In this document: positions 51,240 to 62,368 of the stretch, piece after piece | Position numbering within the stretch: position 1 is the stretch's first letter | Layout: each line of letters begins with the position of its first letter | Source: Eremophila alpestris peregrina | Lineage: Eukaryota > Chordata > Aves > Passeriformes > Alaudidae | Assembly: GCA_009792885.1 (NCBI GenBank) | Contig: WMCF01000006.1 | Span: 3,670,037 to 3,734,036, forward strand | Length of the DNA: 64,000 bases | Reading direction: 5' to 3' | Notes under the pieces: model-generated | Database searches by the model: none | Told to the model about the DNA's origin: nothing | What the model saw: only the letters and a program-made list of their open reading frames with translations | Translations under genes and position numbers: made by a program

Positions 51240-53840
51240 AAGAAGTTACGGAACAGCACACTGCAGAGTGGCTGGTCTGCCAACAAGGATAATGGTTTAA
51301 CAATTTAAACATGCCCCTTTCCACTCGTTAATTATTTTTCAATTTCACTCAAGAATACAAAGAAAAAATAGAACTGTAGTTCTGCTATCACATTAGAGAC
51401 TGACAGCTTCAGTAGTAATGTTAAATTTCTTATGCACTTAGGAAGATATGTCTGCAAGCCCTATAGCTGGCTGAGAGCATTACACATATTATCCTCAAGC
51501 TGACAACTGGGTGTAGGGAAAACACATCCTACTGAATGCAGTTCAAGGAATAAGGGGATTTGGATGTCTTTTTGAAAGCTTGGAGTCACAATAAAGTTTT
51601 GAAAGAAACCTGAGCTTTTCTGTGCACATCAGCTGCCTCCTAAAGTCTTCCCAACCTTAATGTTTACTTTTTCAGCATTGGCTATGGTGGACTTTCAACT
51701 TCAGCTGTGACATGGTCTACAATTGATTCTGGGCATGTGTTTCCCCTTCCAGAGAGGAACAGGCTAGCAGCAAAATCAACAGCAGCAATTCTTCAGTATC
51801 AGGCTCTGAATGGGTACAGAACCTGTAACAAAAAATTTTGAACGTGAGTTTAAGAGCCCCCTTCACTGTACTCAGTCAGCCTTGCAACAGCAAAGCCAGC
51901 TAGAAGGGCAAGCCACTAGCTCAGGGCAGGAACAACTGATTGTACACCACATAAAAATCTGCTGCAGCAATCATTAACTCATTAGGCACATACTTGCTGC
52001 ACGCAGTGATGAAAACTAAAATGGGTCCCATTTACGCAGATCCCAGGTGTTGAAAGAAAAAGCCAAAATCCTAACTACATTCCTAGACCTGACTGAGTCT
52101 TTGTTAGGAAGTACTATGGTGTGAGACAGCTGCTTATGTATAGTTCTAGCTTCTGTTTTTTAAAAATCCTAACTTTTATGACTGTCAAAAAATGTAACCG
52201 TCCTTACATCAACAGCCTCTTGAGTTTGCATAAAAGGAAAAAAAACAGTGGAAAAAAAGAAAAAAGAGGAATGGGGAGATCATAGCAGTCACTTAACTGA
52301 AATCTTTGAGCTCAATGTTCAGCCACCCCAAATTACTGCTTTTAGCAAGTAGTAGAGAAAGGAAGAAACACTGCAAGCTGTGCATAGTAATTCTCATCTT
52401 AGTTGGTCTTATCCATCTCCACAGCTGACTTCATCTCTCCTCTGGCTCCGGAGGAGAAAGTAGCAGGCTGGACTTGGTGCCTCTGGGAGAAGCCCAATGT
52501 CAGGTGGGGTGAATCATACCCCAAGACTTTTAGTGTGCACCGAGAAAGAGAGTAATTAGCCATTGGCAGAAAGTGAGAACATGGCTTGGGCAGCATTGTT
52601 TTAGACAATCCTCACCCCCTCAAGAACCTTCTGCCACATCCAGAAGGAGGCTGTGCCAGCACTCAACACATTGATTATTTGAAATAGTCTGAGAAGACAA
52701 GCTAGAACTGCTGTGGTGCAAAAGCAGAGGCAAGAATTGTACAGTATTCAAATAGGTTAGCTCCCCACACTCAAGAAAGGAGGGAAAGACTGTGGAAAAA
52801 TTTGATGTACCATAATAAACCAAATCTCATTGGTAGACAGTAGTTCTTACCAGGAAAGACACAAAAGAGTAGATCTGTGGCCCACCCCTGCAAATATTCA
52901 CAGGGGAGTGAATTGTGTGGTGTGGGACAGAGAGAACCCAAGACAACAGCACACAATTAAAATCCATCACGGAGGGGTGCAGTGACACTGAACTGCTACA
53001 GAAGACTTTCAAAGAGAGAACACAAATGCTAAAGGGATGATAAAATTATTATAAGATGTGGGGTGCTGCAACTAGAATGGAGGCAACACGTATATAAAGA
53101 CTTAAATGTCTACAAGTGGGAAGAAAACATTAGAGAGAGTAGCCAGATGCCAGGAGAAGGCAGATGAAATGAGATTAATTACCTGTGTGGGGTGTCTATT
53201 ATCAAAACTTGAATTGACATTAGCTTGGAGGATCAAAGCCAAAAAGGAGAGGTTATAGGCAGGCTAGACATGAGTCGGGGAGGGGCGTGGTGGGGAAAGA
53301 AATATCAGTGGAAAATATTGAAGATGGCAGTTGTGAGAGAGAAATTTATCGATGACACCAAGAAGAGCAAGACATCCACAGATGCATTTGTCGCCTGGGG
53401 CGGTGCGAGAAGATCCCGTACCGGGCAGAGGAAGGCTGCGGGGCAGCAGAAGCAGCTGCTTGAGCGGCTGGCATTTGGGGAAGGGACGGGTCACGGCAGG
53501 GTATTAACAGGCGAGCCAGGCGAGACTGGGGTCCGTAGGGACAGAGAGCATCCCGGCAGGCAAAGGCAGCGAAGAGTATTGGAGCGAGGGAGCGCGAAAG
53601 CCGGCAGCACGGCTACAGCCTTGGCATGGCTGCGAGGGGAAGGAAGGGGCTGTTCAGGCTGGAGCAGCCTGGGCAGCGCGGGGAAGGGCAAGCAGGACAG
53701 CAGGAACGGGAGCCTCTCACCGGGCAGGAAGCTGGGACCTGCCCGATCTTTGCCACGCACCGACGGCCGCTCTCGCCCGAGCGCACGTACCTGCCCTGCC
53801 GTCCGGGACTGGCACGGAAAGGCAAGGTACGGCACGACTC
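51240..53840. other. Presumed 5' UTR/intron zone of C11orf54
   Basis: No coding exon was recognised in these 2.6 kb between the C11orf54 ATG and the GC-rich region at 53.4-54.1 kb. In human, C11orf54 and TAF1D are divergent neighbours. By analogy the C11orf54 transcript probably begins near the CpG island and splices across this stretch, but I could not fix the exon(s). The sequence is AT-rich to 53.2 kb and becomes GC-rich after about 53.4 kb. Confidence 0.45.
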
Positions 53841-53843
53841 GAC

Positions 53844-53957
53844 TGGCTCGGCTCGGCTCGGCTCGGCTCGGCTCGGCTCGGCTCGGCTCGGCTCGGCTCG
53901 GCTCGGCTCGGCTCGGCTCGGCTCGGCTCGGCTCGGCTCGGCTCGGCTCGGCTCGGC
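53844..53957. repeat. GGCTC pentanucleotide array, about 23 copies
   Basis: Uninterrupted GGCTC units with no visible variation, followed at once by four or five GCCCC units (53956-53981). It gives the long Pro-Ser-Arg-Ala-Glu and Ala-Arg-Leu-Gly-Ser frames on both strands, which are not genes. The array ends about 100 bp upstream of the TAF1D promoter elements. Perfect uniformity suggests recent expansion and likely length polymorphism. Confidence 0.95.
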
Positions 53958-54126
53958 CCCGCCCCGCCCCGCCCCGCCCCGCCGAGCTGCCACGCCCAGC
54001 ACAGCGCCATCCTCCTGTCCCTCCTTCCCGTCGGCCCGCGCGCCTCTCGCGAGCGCCCGGCACTATTTAAGGGGCGGGGCGGCCATTGCGCGCCCTTTGC
54101 GGCGGAGCAGCGGGAGGCGGGGACGG
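53958..54126 (+). promoter_or_regulatory. TAF1D: TAF1D promoter and first non-coding exon
   Basis: A TATA-like TATTTAA (54064-54070) is followed by GGGGCGGGGCGG (54071-54082) and a CGGCCATT YY1-like motif. About 55 nt further is a strong splice donor, GTGAGT at 54127. The exon between roughly 54090 and 54126 has no usable ATG and is best read as the 5' UTR exon that joins 56375. The same island probably drives C11orf54 in the other direction, as in human. The start sites are inferred. Confidence 0.55.
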
Positions 54127-54719
54127 GTGAGTGCGGGCGGATCCGCCGCCATCCGCGCTGCCGGGGCCCGGAACCGAGGACCCCGGGGGTGGAGGGACAG
54201 TGCGGGCGGTGTGGAGTCGTACCGCTAGGAGCGGGGTGTGTGGCGGCGGTCGGTGAGGGGCCCCGCGGGAGCGGTGCCGGTGGCGTGTCCCGGCCCATGA
54301 TGACCTGGTGCGTGCCCGCGTTCGAAAGGCCTTCCCGTGGCGCCGGCCCCAGCGCGCCTCTGGCAGCCGAGCCTAGCGAGGGGGCGAGCGGTGTGCCTGG
54401 CGCCTTTGTCAGGTTCTTCAGCAAGTCTAAATGGTTGTTTTCCTTCCCTAAGGAAGCCGCATGCTGTGGCAGCGCGCCAGGCCGGAGCTGCGGTGGAGGC
54501 CGCGAAGGATGCTGAGCTGCGACCTGTGAGTACTGGGCAGGACCTGTGCGGTCAGAGCGGCATTGCCGCCTCTGTCCTGGCTCTGGTGGTGGCTGGGTTT
54601 GTTCTTGCGCTGTGTGTTAGCGGGTGTGCCGTGGGTCAGGTTAGGCCGTGGGTGAACCAGCGTTTGCAGTGTGCCCTCATAGGCACAGTGAAGCTGGCGC
54701 ATGAGTGTCTGTCTTGCAG

Positions 54720-55430
54720 GGAGGGGCCCAGAACTGAACACAGGATTTGAGGTGTGGCCTCACCAGTGCCCAGTACAGGGGGACAGTCACTGCCCTGCTC
54801 CTGCTGGCCACACCACTGCTGATCCAGGCCGGGATGCCGTTGGCCTTCTTGGCCACCTGAGCACACGCTGGATCATGTTCAGCTGCTGTTGACCAGCTCT
54901 CCTAGGGCCTTTATTGCTGTGACCCAGGTGCAGGGCCCTGCGCTTTGCGTTGTTTGGCCTCACTCACGTGGCCTCAGTCCATCAATCCAGCCTGTGCAGA
55001 CGCCTTCACAGAGCCCTCCTGCCCTCCAGCAGATCAACATTCCCACCCAACTTGGTGTCTTCTGCAAACTGAATGAGGGTGCACTAAATCCCCTTTTTGA
55101 GGCCGTCAGTGAAGGCACTGAACTGGTCTGTCCCCAGTACTGGGGAACATCAGTTAAAACTAGGTACCAGCTGGATGTAACTCATTCAGCACCACTCTCA
55201 GCTGTCCATCCAGTATTTAATGCAATGAACAGTGAACCCATCCACGCCATGAGCAGCCAGTTTCTCCAGGAGAGTGCTGTGAGAAATGGTGTCCAAAGCT
55301 TTACTAAGGTGCAGGCAGACAACATCCACAGCCTTTGCCTCATCCGCTGAGTGGGTCACCTGGTCATAGAAGGAGATCAGGTGGGTCAGTTGGGACCTGT
55401 AGTTCTTATATTCATACTGGCTGGGCCTGA
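54720..55430 (-). mobile_element. CR1 LINE fragment in TAF1D intron 1
   Basis: It opens with 'gaggtgtggcctcaccagtg' and 'cagtacagggggacagtcac', then 'ccaggccgggatgccgttgg', 'ttcccacccaacttggtgtc', 'tttactaaggtgcaggcaga' and 'ggtcacctggtcatagaagg'. That is CR1 in minus orientation, with the terminal ~250 bp missing at the left edge. About 700 bp, the longest copy in the window. Confidence 0.85.
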
Positions 55431-56387
55431 TTATTTGGTTGACATGCATGTGCCCTCAGGATGATCTGCTGCAGGTTATGTGAGAACATTGGATGAGTTC
55501 TGTAATGTTTTCAGATGCTCAGCTGTGTAACTACATTTGAAATAGTAATGGATATGATTGAGATTGTAAAACTCTAAAAAGCACGGTAAAATTAGAAAGA
55601 TACAGGGGTACAGAGCTAGTAAATGACTTGACAAGCAGGTTAAATAACTTACGGCCATTACAGAGAAAAACCAGGTTCCTTAGCTGTATGTTCCAGTCCC
55701 TTTTGTATAGTCTTGGGCCACCGAAGAGCTGGATTGTGTTGTCTTAGAGATTCAAGTGAAAATGAACATTTTAGTTCTGGGGCTGGTCTCTTATGATGAT
55801 TGATAACCAGTGAACCAATAGGTGATGGATTGTTAAGAGCAGGAGATTTTAAGTATCTTCTAGCTCACAAAAGAACAGAGGGAGGTGGTGTTACTTCTCA
55901 TGATGACACTGTCTTGGATTAATTTAAAGGTTTTAACCACAGTGAAGTAAATACTGATGTATGACTTAAACTGCAATATCCTTACAAGTGTAAGAAGCCG
56001 TTGGCTACTTGTATGTGTGCTTATTTGGAGGAAAACTTAACTCTAGTAGAGAGAGGGTTAAATCATGCAGAATTCATCTCAGTAAGTCTCTGAACTATCT
56101 GCTGCACTGCTGTTTGCCTTCCTTTGGGCAGGAGGTGGAGTAAAAAAACTCCGAAAATTTTTCTGACCTCAGTTATGCTGTGAATATCTTTAGGTATGTG
56201 GCTGTGACCTAAATGTTGGTATAAAGACTATAACTGGCCACGGTTCGTAGAAAAATTTCTGCTCAAGTTTGCTCAAGACTGATCTTGTAAGTTTACCCTG
56301 TGGTCATGAGTAAAGTTTGTTACCCGATAAATGTAAACTTTTTTTTAGTTTCTTGAATTCTTGTTGCTTTTTAGGGCAAACTGAAAC

Positions 56388-58679
56388 ATGACTGATACAG
56401 ATGAACCCCAGGCTTCTGGCTCTGATTACCCTGATGCGCAGGAGCTGATCAGCCATCAGCAGGAGCCATCTGAGGTGTATTCATGGCAAAGGAATACAGG
56501 AACAGAGCATTCCCGGTCAAGGCAGAAGGCAGCTGCTCCTGGGGAGTCTTCAGACCATCCTGACAGCATGTGTAAATCTTCAGCAGCTTCAGCTGAGGTT
56601 CTGCTGATTAGCAGTGACTCAGAAATGTGAGTTTTTGTCTCTAGTTAGGAATTTTTCCTGTGGAGGACCTGTGGTAATGTATCATAAAAGTGTACCTTTT
56701 TTGAAAGTAAGTACCTTTTTCTTCTTCAGTGATGTCTCTGCTGCTCGTCCTGAGTGCTCCATTGCACGTTCAAAGCAGAAAAGGGGATCCCAATCTTCAA
56801 GGCATCAAGTTCAGTCTGTTACAGAAGTACCTGACAATGAGAGCTCCTCAGATTCTTCTCTGTCTCCCCAAAGTCCAGGAAAATCATTGGAAGCTTCCAA
56901 GCAGCAGAAGTCAAAACTCAATTTAGAGGCCATTTTTGCCTATCACTTTAGGGGAAGGAAGTTCAAAGCAGCCGCGCACCGAAAATACAGAATTCATAAA
57001 GGAAAGAAAAAGAAGTATGAGAGCACACAGATGCCCACAGGGAGGCCCCCACTGACAGCCTCACCTCAGGAACAAAAGAGGAGGCTTCTAGACAGAGGCT
57101 TTCAATTCCCTTTTGTTGAAAAACATTATGGGGAGAAACATATTCCCTTAAAGATGGTTCTTGGCTATGAGGTAAGTCCTCTGTTTTGTGAGATAAACAT
57201 TTTCTTAGTCTAAAAATTGTGAATGGAAATGGGCTGTGTTGTGCTTCTACTAGAATAAAACCATGAAACAGGTTTTACTTCTGTTAAACAGAACACTTAA
57301 AGTTGTAGGTTTAATACCTTTTAAAGCAAACACAGCAAGAATATATATGGATGTTGATTGTTACAATTCAATTCATACGCTAAATGCTTTATATAGTGGT
57401 ATTTTGAAGATACTACCTGAGTATTTTTTTCTACAGCAAGCAGCTGCAAAGGGATATTTCAAGTATATCGAACTGCTTAAATATGAAGAACATCTTAAAA
57501 AAGCTTTAAAAGCCCTTCAGGCCAGCGATGACTTGGAGAAAGAGTGTGTGGTGCTACGGAAACACAAATATTTGGATGATGAAGGCCCCATTTCCCCTAT
57601 TCAGGAGACAGAGTAAGTTCATTTTTACTTGTTCTTTTGTGCTTAACATAGAAATGTGTATCAAGTCCAGTTGTTCTGTCCTTTTACCCTATGAAAGCAT
57701 TGCTTATTTTGGGAACAAAGCACTCTACCACTGGAGGTTCTGTGTCTGTAGATATGACTTAAAAGTTCTCATAGGAGGAAGTATTCTTAATTTGATCTGA
57801 AGACTAATCATTCTAGAAAGAAATTGAAATAAAGTATTTCCTGAAAATCACTCCTTGTTATCCCAAATAAACTACAGTTTTATAAAAGAAAGACTAAAGG
57901 ATCATTTTTAATACTTTTTCATGTTATTCAAAACTGAAGAGTCATCTTTGGTTTTCAGGGTCAATCAATTAGCTTAGTGCAATAAACAGAGCAGTAGATC
58001 ATCAAGAATGCTTGCTGTTGTAAATATGCTCATAACCTTCAGAAAGCCTGAAAGACATTGTAAGGGTACAATGTTGTCTTTCTGCCACTGTTCACTTAAG
58101 GACTTGCAGCTTACACATTTTAAGGTACTATAAAAGTAACAATTTGATCTGATTTTTTTGGTTCAGTGATGATGAGGACAGCTTGAATTCTGGTACTCGG
58201 GAGCAACTTGATGCCAGAGTAGTGGTAAGTAAGCACTCCTTAACTTCAGAAACACTCCAGCCTTTCGTTTTTAAAGTTTGAGAATTAGTAGATAATGTGT
58301 TCAGTATTTAGTTCTTAAGCTTAGATCCAGAGTTAACTGTGACCTCTGTGAATCCTAATCTGTTAATGCAGAAGGAGGTTTGTAGTCCACACTCTTCAAT
58401 GTAATGCTGAAATGTATAGAAATTCTGCAGAGTTCTTAAAATCTGCACATTTACTACCAAAATCCTACATTTTAACTATCTGAAAACTAGAATTGTGACT
58501 ACTTCTGTCTTCCATTTTCTTAGGAGAACAGCTCTTTCATTCTAAGCAGCACAATTCCCAGGAAAAAAAAGACAAAGTCAGGAAGAAAACATGCAAAAGC
58601 ACCTGAAGTGATTGAAATAGTGGATGAAGAAGATGGTGCTGAAGAGAACTCGGTGCCTCTGCAAGGCTCACCTCGGTGA
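56388..58679 (+). CDS. TAF1D: TATA box-binding protein-associated factor RNA polymerase I subunit D
   Basis: Five coding exons: 56375-56626 (ATG at 56388), 56730-57171, 57437-57612, 58167-58224, 58524-58679 (1071 nt, 356 residues). TAF1D is a subunit of SL1/TIF-IB, the TBP complex that recruits RNA polymerase I to rDNA promoters in the nucleolus. Family features: a Ser/Glu-rich N-terminus, a basic nuclear/nucleolar stretch (HRKYRIHKGKKKKYES), a PTGRP motif, RGFQFPFVEKHYG, and the conserved core QAAAKGYFKYIELLKYEEHLK followed by KYLDDEGPISPIQETE. The C-terminus is charged (PEVIEIVDEEDGAEEN). It is longer than the human protein (about 278), mostly at the N-terminus, which is poorly conserved. 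AATAAA at 59221-59226 or 59642-59647 can end the short mRNA; longer transcripts would include the snoRNA introns downstream. Confidence 0.92.
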
Positions 58680-59299
58680 ACAGCAGATGGATAAATGAGT
58701 GGTCATTTGTCAGATACCTCTTTCATGGGCCTCTTTGGTTTAAAACATTGGAGTCAGTGTTGAGCTCTCCACCCAGCTGCCTAGGCACATTTGGCTTACT
58801 GTGAGTATCCTGGGCTTGTGTCACACAGTAACTTGTCCTCATGCTAAGCATTTAAATGTCTGCTGTGCTGTTCTCTATCAAGAGTATATTATCCCTGATG
58901 ATCGTGGTGAAGTTCTGGCTTCTGCAACCTGACTTCTGGTAACCAGTGGATCATAGAATGTACATAATTAAAAACAGGAAGACAAGTTCCAAATATTGTA
59001 AGAGAACAACAGCACAGGATAGAAAAGTATGTGTGCATAGAAAAGCATGCATACATCTGTATGTCAAGTTAAAAGGGCATTTTAGATGCCTTTCTTTCAT
59101 AACTGACTCTGTGCTTGCTCCTTGAGATTGTTTCTCTGTCTTAGAATTGTGGATTTGAAATACTTTAAAAGTTAAAGGATTGAAGACAGAATTGGAGCTT
59201 AATGCAAGTCAAGTGCCAACAATAAAAATGCAGAAGTGGTTCATCAACTTTGACAAAAGCCTATTGTAAAATGTGGTTAATGCATTTGAATGATCAGTT

Positions 59300-59374
59300 T
59301 TGTATGATTGAGGTTGTCTATTCCATGTGGAATAGACAGAAAACTAATTCTCTGCTCCTTAATCTAATACAATT
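59300..59374 (+). ncRNA. Long stem-loop, possible 3' half of an H/ACA RNA
   Basis: TTGTAT + GATTGAGG (59300-59313) pairs with CCTTAATC (59357-59364) + ATACAA (59367-59372), allowing one G-U pair and a two-base bulge. Inside, TGTCTATTCC (59315-59324) and its perfect complement (59329-59338) form a 10-bp stem with an ATGT loop. An ACA triplet sits at 59369-59371. The 19-nt one-sided internal loop and the lack of a clear H box argue against a standard H/ACA RNA, so the class is open. Confidence 0.35.
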
Positions 59375-60140
59375 ATTTGAAGTTGTAATTATAATCTGCA
59401 GCAGTATAGTCAGTCTTGGGTTACAAATTTTTTCCTCTTGCCCTTCTCTGTCCAAAATGGCTTCTGATGTGAACATGTCTTGGCAGAAGCTAAAAGCTCT
59501 TAATTATCAGTACTTACCAGGCATTGCCTCAGCTGCAAATGCATTTCTCAAAGGTGTTTTAGTCAGTAGAAAACGTGGCTAGTGTTCAGAAGTGGTCTGA
59601 CTATCACTGAATTCCACTGCAGCAGCGTTGGTAGCTGAAGTAATAAATGTTTAAAATGTTCACTTTGTGTGAAATGTGAATCAGGACGATTAAAAACGAG
59701 TCAGCTCACAGCCTCACTCAGGTACTCCTAACCCAATTGTTATCAGCAGCTGAGAGCTGTTCAGCATGTGAGAGTAATCTGTGCTGAACAAGTGTGTTGT
59801 CAGAAAAATGCTTTGGCACAGTCTGAGGAAATTTGCAGTAGGTGCCCAGTACTGAGAGCAAGTCAAGCTGTATTATTTACATGCTTGAATTCAGGTCCCA
59901 AACCTTTGTAAAGGAAGTTTCCCAAATGCAGCTTGATAGCTCTAGGACTGCAAAAATTAATCTTCAGCATTTGAAGATCACAACTAAATCTAGTCCAGAA
60001 TTAATGGCTAAATGTAACTTTTTTAGGTGTCTCCCTGAGAAATACTCAGTGGCTTGAAAGACTCACCCTGGATGTAGGATTGGGTTCTTGCTTGGTAGGG
60101 CATAGTGTGAGGGTATGTGGAATCCTGCTTATTCTGCAGG

Positions 60141-60210
60141 TCATGTGATGAATTTGGCTGTTCAACTGCTGAGTGACTCAGAAATGAACTAAATTTCAAT
60201 TCTGATTAGA
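60141..60210 (+). ncRNA. C/D-box snoRNA (SNORD5/SNORD6 family), guide for 28S rRNA
   Basis: C box GTGATGA (60145-60151), D' box CTGA (60169-60172), a weak C' near 60182-60189 and D box CTGA (60202-60205). The 12 nt TGTTCAACTGCT (60159-60170, overlapping D' by two) is complementary to AGCAGUUGAACA, part of a highly conserved 28S rRNA stretch as I recall it. By the D+5 rule the methylated base would be the second U of GUU. It lies in the intron before the exon at 60349. The terminal stem is weak. TAF1D hosts SNORD5 and SNORD6 in mammals; which of the two this is I cannot decide. Confidence 0.8.
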
Positions 60211-61412
60211 ACTTGATAAATAGAAATGAAAATCAAGCTTTTTACAGCTGTTAAATTGATTGTTGAAATCTAGTTTAGACTTCTGGAGTCTTAGTTATTT
60301 GACTGCATATGACAGTTCTTTACAAATTTGCTTTTCTTTCTCTTTTAGTTTATGTTGCTTTTGGAAGATGATACATCTCTTGGTTTTGTTGCTGCCCAAG
60401 GTAAGCTGTTACTTGGGTTTCAGTTTTGTTTCCTTCAGGTAGCTTTTTCTGCATTATTTCACAAAGGGTTTTGAAAAAGCAGTGCTCCATAGTTAAAATT
60501 AACACATTACAGTGCTCCACAGCTGAGCAGCTTGTGTGTGAAGCTTCCAAGGTATGAGTTTAGTGCGACATACATTTCATCAGTCTGACCAAAATTAGAG
60601 TGTGTAGCCTCTCCTTAAAGAAAAGCTTGAGTTCTTGAATACTTCAGAGTGCGCTTTTTGTTAATAAACAAAAGTTTTACCTGATGTTGAATGCTGCAGG
60701 ACAGCTTTATTTGATTTAGTTTGGACAACGCTGCCTGGAATTTTCTCTGGTGAAGATGTTGAGGAGCTACCTTCCCCTCAGTGTCTTTGTGGAGCCTCAT
60801 CCACACTTTCTGTACCAGGGTGTATCACACAGCTGCAGCTTCTGGTGGTTTCTCTGTGGTAAAATCCCATCTTAATTCATAGCCTTGCAAGAACAGGAGG
60901 AACAGCAGAGAGCAGCTGGTAGTCTGCACGTACGTGGCTGTGAAAGCTTCTTACTGTAGGATGCTGCCAAGTTTGCATGACTTGGGAAGTGCAGGAAGTA
61001 GCATGGAAGAAAGCATCTTGTAAGGATACAGCCTAGGGAAAATCCCTTTGACATGGGAAACAGTGAGCTGAGGGTGGGCAAGCAGTGAAACCTTGAAAAA
61101 CATTATTAAATAAGAGGATAGGAACAGACATTTCACTTGGCCCTTGCTGTAGGAGAGAACTGCTCTAGAAGCAGTTGCTGTAGGAAGCAGAACTGCCCTA
61201 CATCAGGTTGGCACAGTGTAAGTAATTCTGAGGAGGGTATGTGATTCTGAACTCTCCATCACAAGTACCTTGGTTCAAGCTGCCTGTCTTTAGAACTGGA
61301 AGTGTGGTAACTGCCAGCTTCTTCTCCTGTTAACAGTAAGTATGTAGTCAGTTAGGAAGTAGCTTCAAATGCTGTTTTTAAAATAGTAACAAAAATAAAT
61401 GTGGTCAGTCTG

Positions 61413-61545
61413 TTCCAGCACTTGATCAGGTTTTGTCTTCCACTGTAGACAAAAAACCTGGAACCTAGTGCTTAGAAAAAACCCTTCTTTTGCAACCCAC
61501 AGCTGATTAATGTATTGGCTGTGTTACTTATATGAAGGGACAATA
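61413..61545 (+). ncRNA. H/ACA-box snoRNA, 3' pocket fits 18S rRNA
   Basis: 5' hairpin: AGCACT (61417-61422)/AGTGCT (61467-61472) below a small pocket and an ~11-bp upper stem (CAGGTTTTGTC with its complement). H box AGAAAA (61474-61479). 3' hairpin: CCCTTC (61482-61487)/GAAGGG (61534-61539), two 10-nt pocket strands, upper stem CACAGC (61498-61503)/GCTGTG (61518-61523). The ACA box at 61540-61542 lies three nt from the end. Left pocket TTTGCAAC and right pocket TACTT pair with GUUGCAAA and GAGUA of 18S rRNA (GAGUAUGGUUGCAAAG), which leaves a U to be isomerised about 15 nt from ACA, the correct spacing. The whole lies in the intron 61336-61644. It is probably one of the TAF1D set (SNORA1/8/18/25/32/40). 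Confidence 0.85.
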
Positions 61546-62368
61546 TTTGCATGGCCTCAAATAGCATTCATTCAATACTGATCAGTCTAGAATTTGGTGT
61601 TCTAAATTTTCAGAAGTGTAGTTTGGTTGTATCTTTCTTTGCAGATGAGCACACTGCAGCTGCAGTGGTAACTTCTTGGGGATCTTCTGAATTCTTACGG
61701 CTGTTTGCTGACCTTTTAATTCACAAATCCATTACTTCAGTGGACATCTGTGCAACATGATGTAGCAAAAGAGGTGAGCTTTGTGTTTCTTCTGAGCTTC
61801 AGTGTAAGACTACTGGATTTCTTTAGTGCTGTTCCCACAAAGCATCAGACTGATTTGTGCACTGTATGGTATCTGCACCCAGCAGTGTCCTCCTGATGGG
61901 CTGTTCAAAAAGCAGTGCTACAGTATTTCAACAGCTGGCATCGTTGGTTTTCATGCAGATGTGCTGATTAAACTTGGTATTTCTGTTGAAACAAGTAGAT
62001 TTAGTGTTTCTTAGTAGGAAGCTTTTCAAATACAACGTCAAAAAAACTGTTAAACTGCTATGGGTTAAAAGTATAGTTCAACTAGTGATGTTGTTCCAAA
62101 ATACTTTTTCTTCAAGGGGATTCATGTGATGTGTGGAACAGATTGGAAAGCCTCTACTCATGTGTAAGTATTGAGAAAACAGTTGGGTTTTTTCCTATGT
62201 AGAAGTAGTTGTATGAAGATAAAAACACAAGTCTTAACTTCTTGCCTGGCTTTTGACAAGAAAAAAAGAAACACAAACCCAAGTTCCAGATGACCACTAG
62301 AGACAGGTTTCTTTCCAAGACCTGGCTAGGCTTAAAACCCAGGCTGTTCTGTAGACATTGTGGAGTTT

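Noticed and set aside
53225..54228. Long open frames of 129-281 codons on both strands, including Pro-Ser-Arg-Ala-Glu and Ala-Arg-Leu-Gly-Ser repeats
   Set aside because: They run through the GGCTC array and GC-rich promoter; all fr frames are open because the repeat lacks stops, and nothing resembles a known protein.
55900..55955. ATGATGA and CTGA in TAF1D intron 1
   Set aside because: No terminal stem and no guide match; spacing alone is not enough.
57985..58118. Hairpins and an ACA in the intron before TAF1D exon 58167-58224, considered as an H/ACA RNA
   Set aside because: A strong stem exists (GACATTGTA with its complement), but the pocket is one-sided by about 25 nt and no H box fits; kept only as a note.
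58891..58935. TGATGAT followed by CTGA, a possible C/D snoRNA
   Set aside because: Only about 36 nt between boxes, no terminal stem and no rRNA-complementary guide that I recognise.
61840..62038. Several hairpins (CATCAG/CTGATG, GCTGTT/AACAGC, GAAACA/TGTTTC) in the intron 61774-62116, considered as an H/ACA RNA
   Set aside because: No arrangement gave two arms, an H box and an ACA at proper distances; one alternative would start at the 5' splice site itself.
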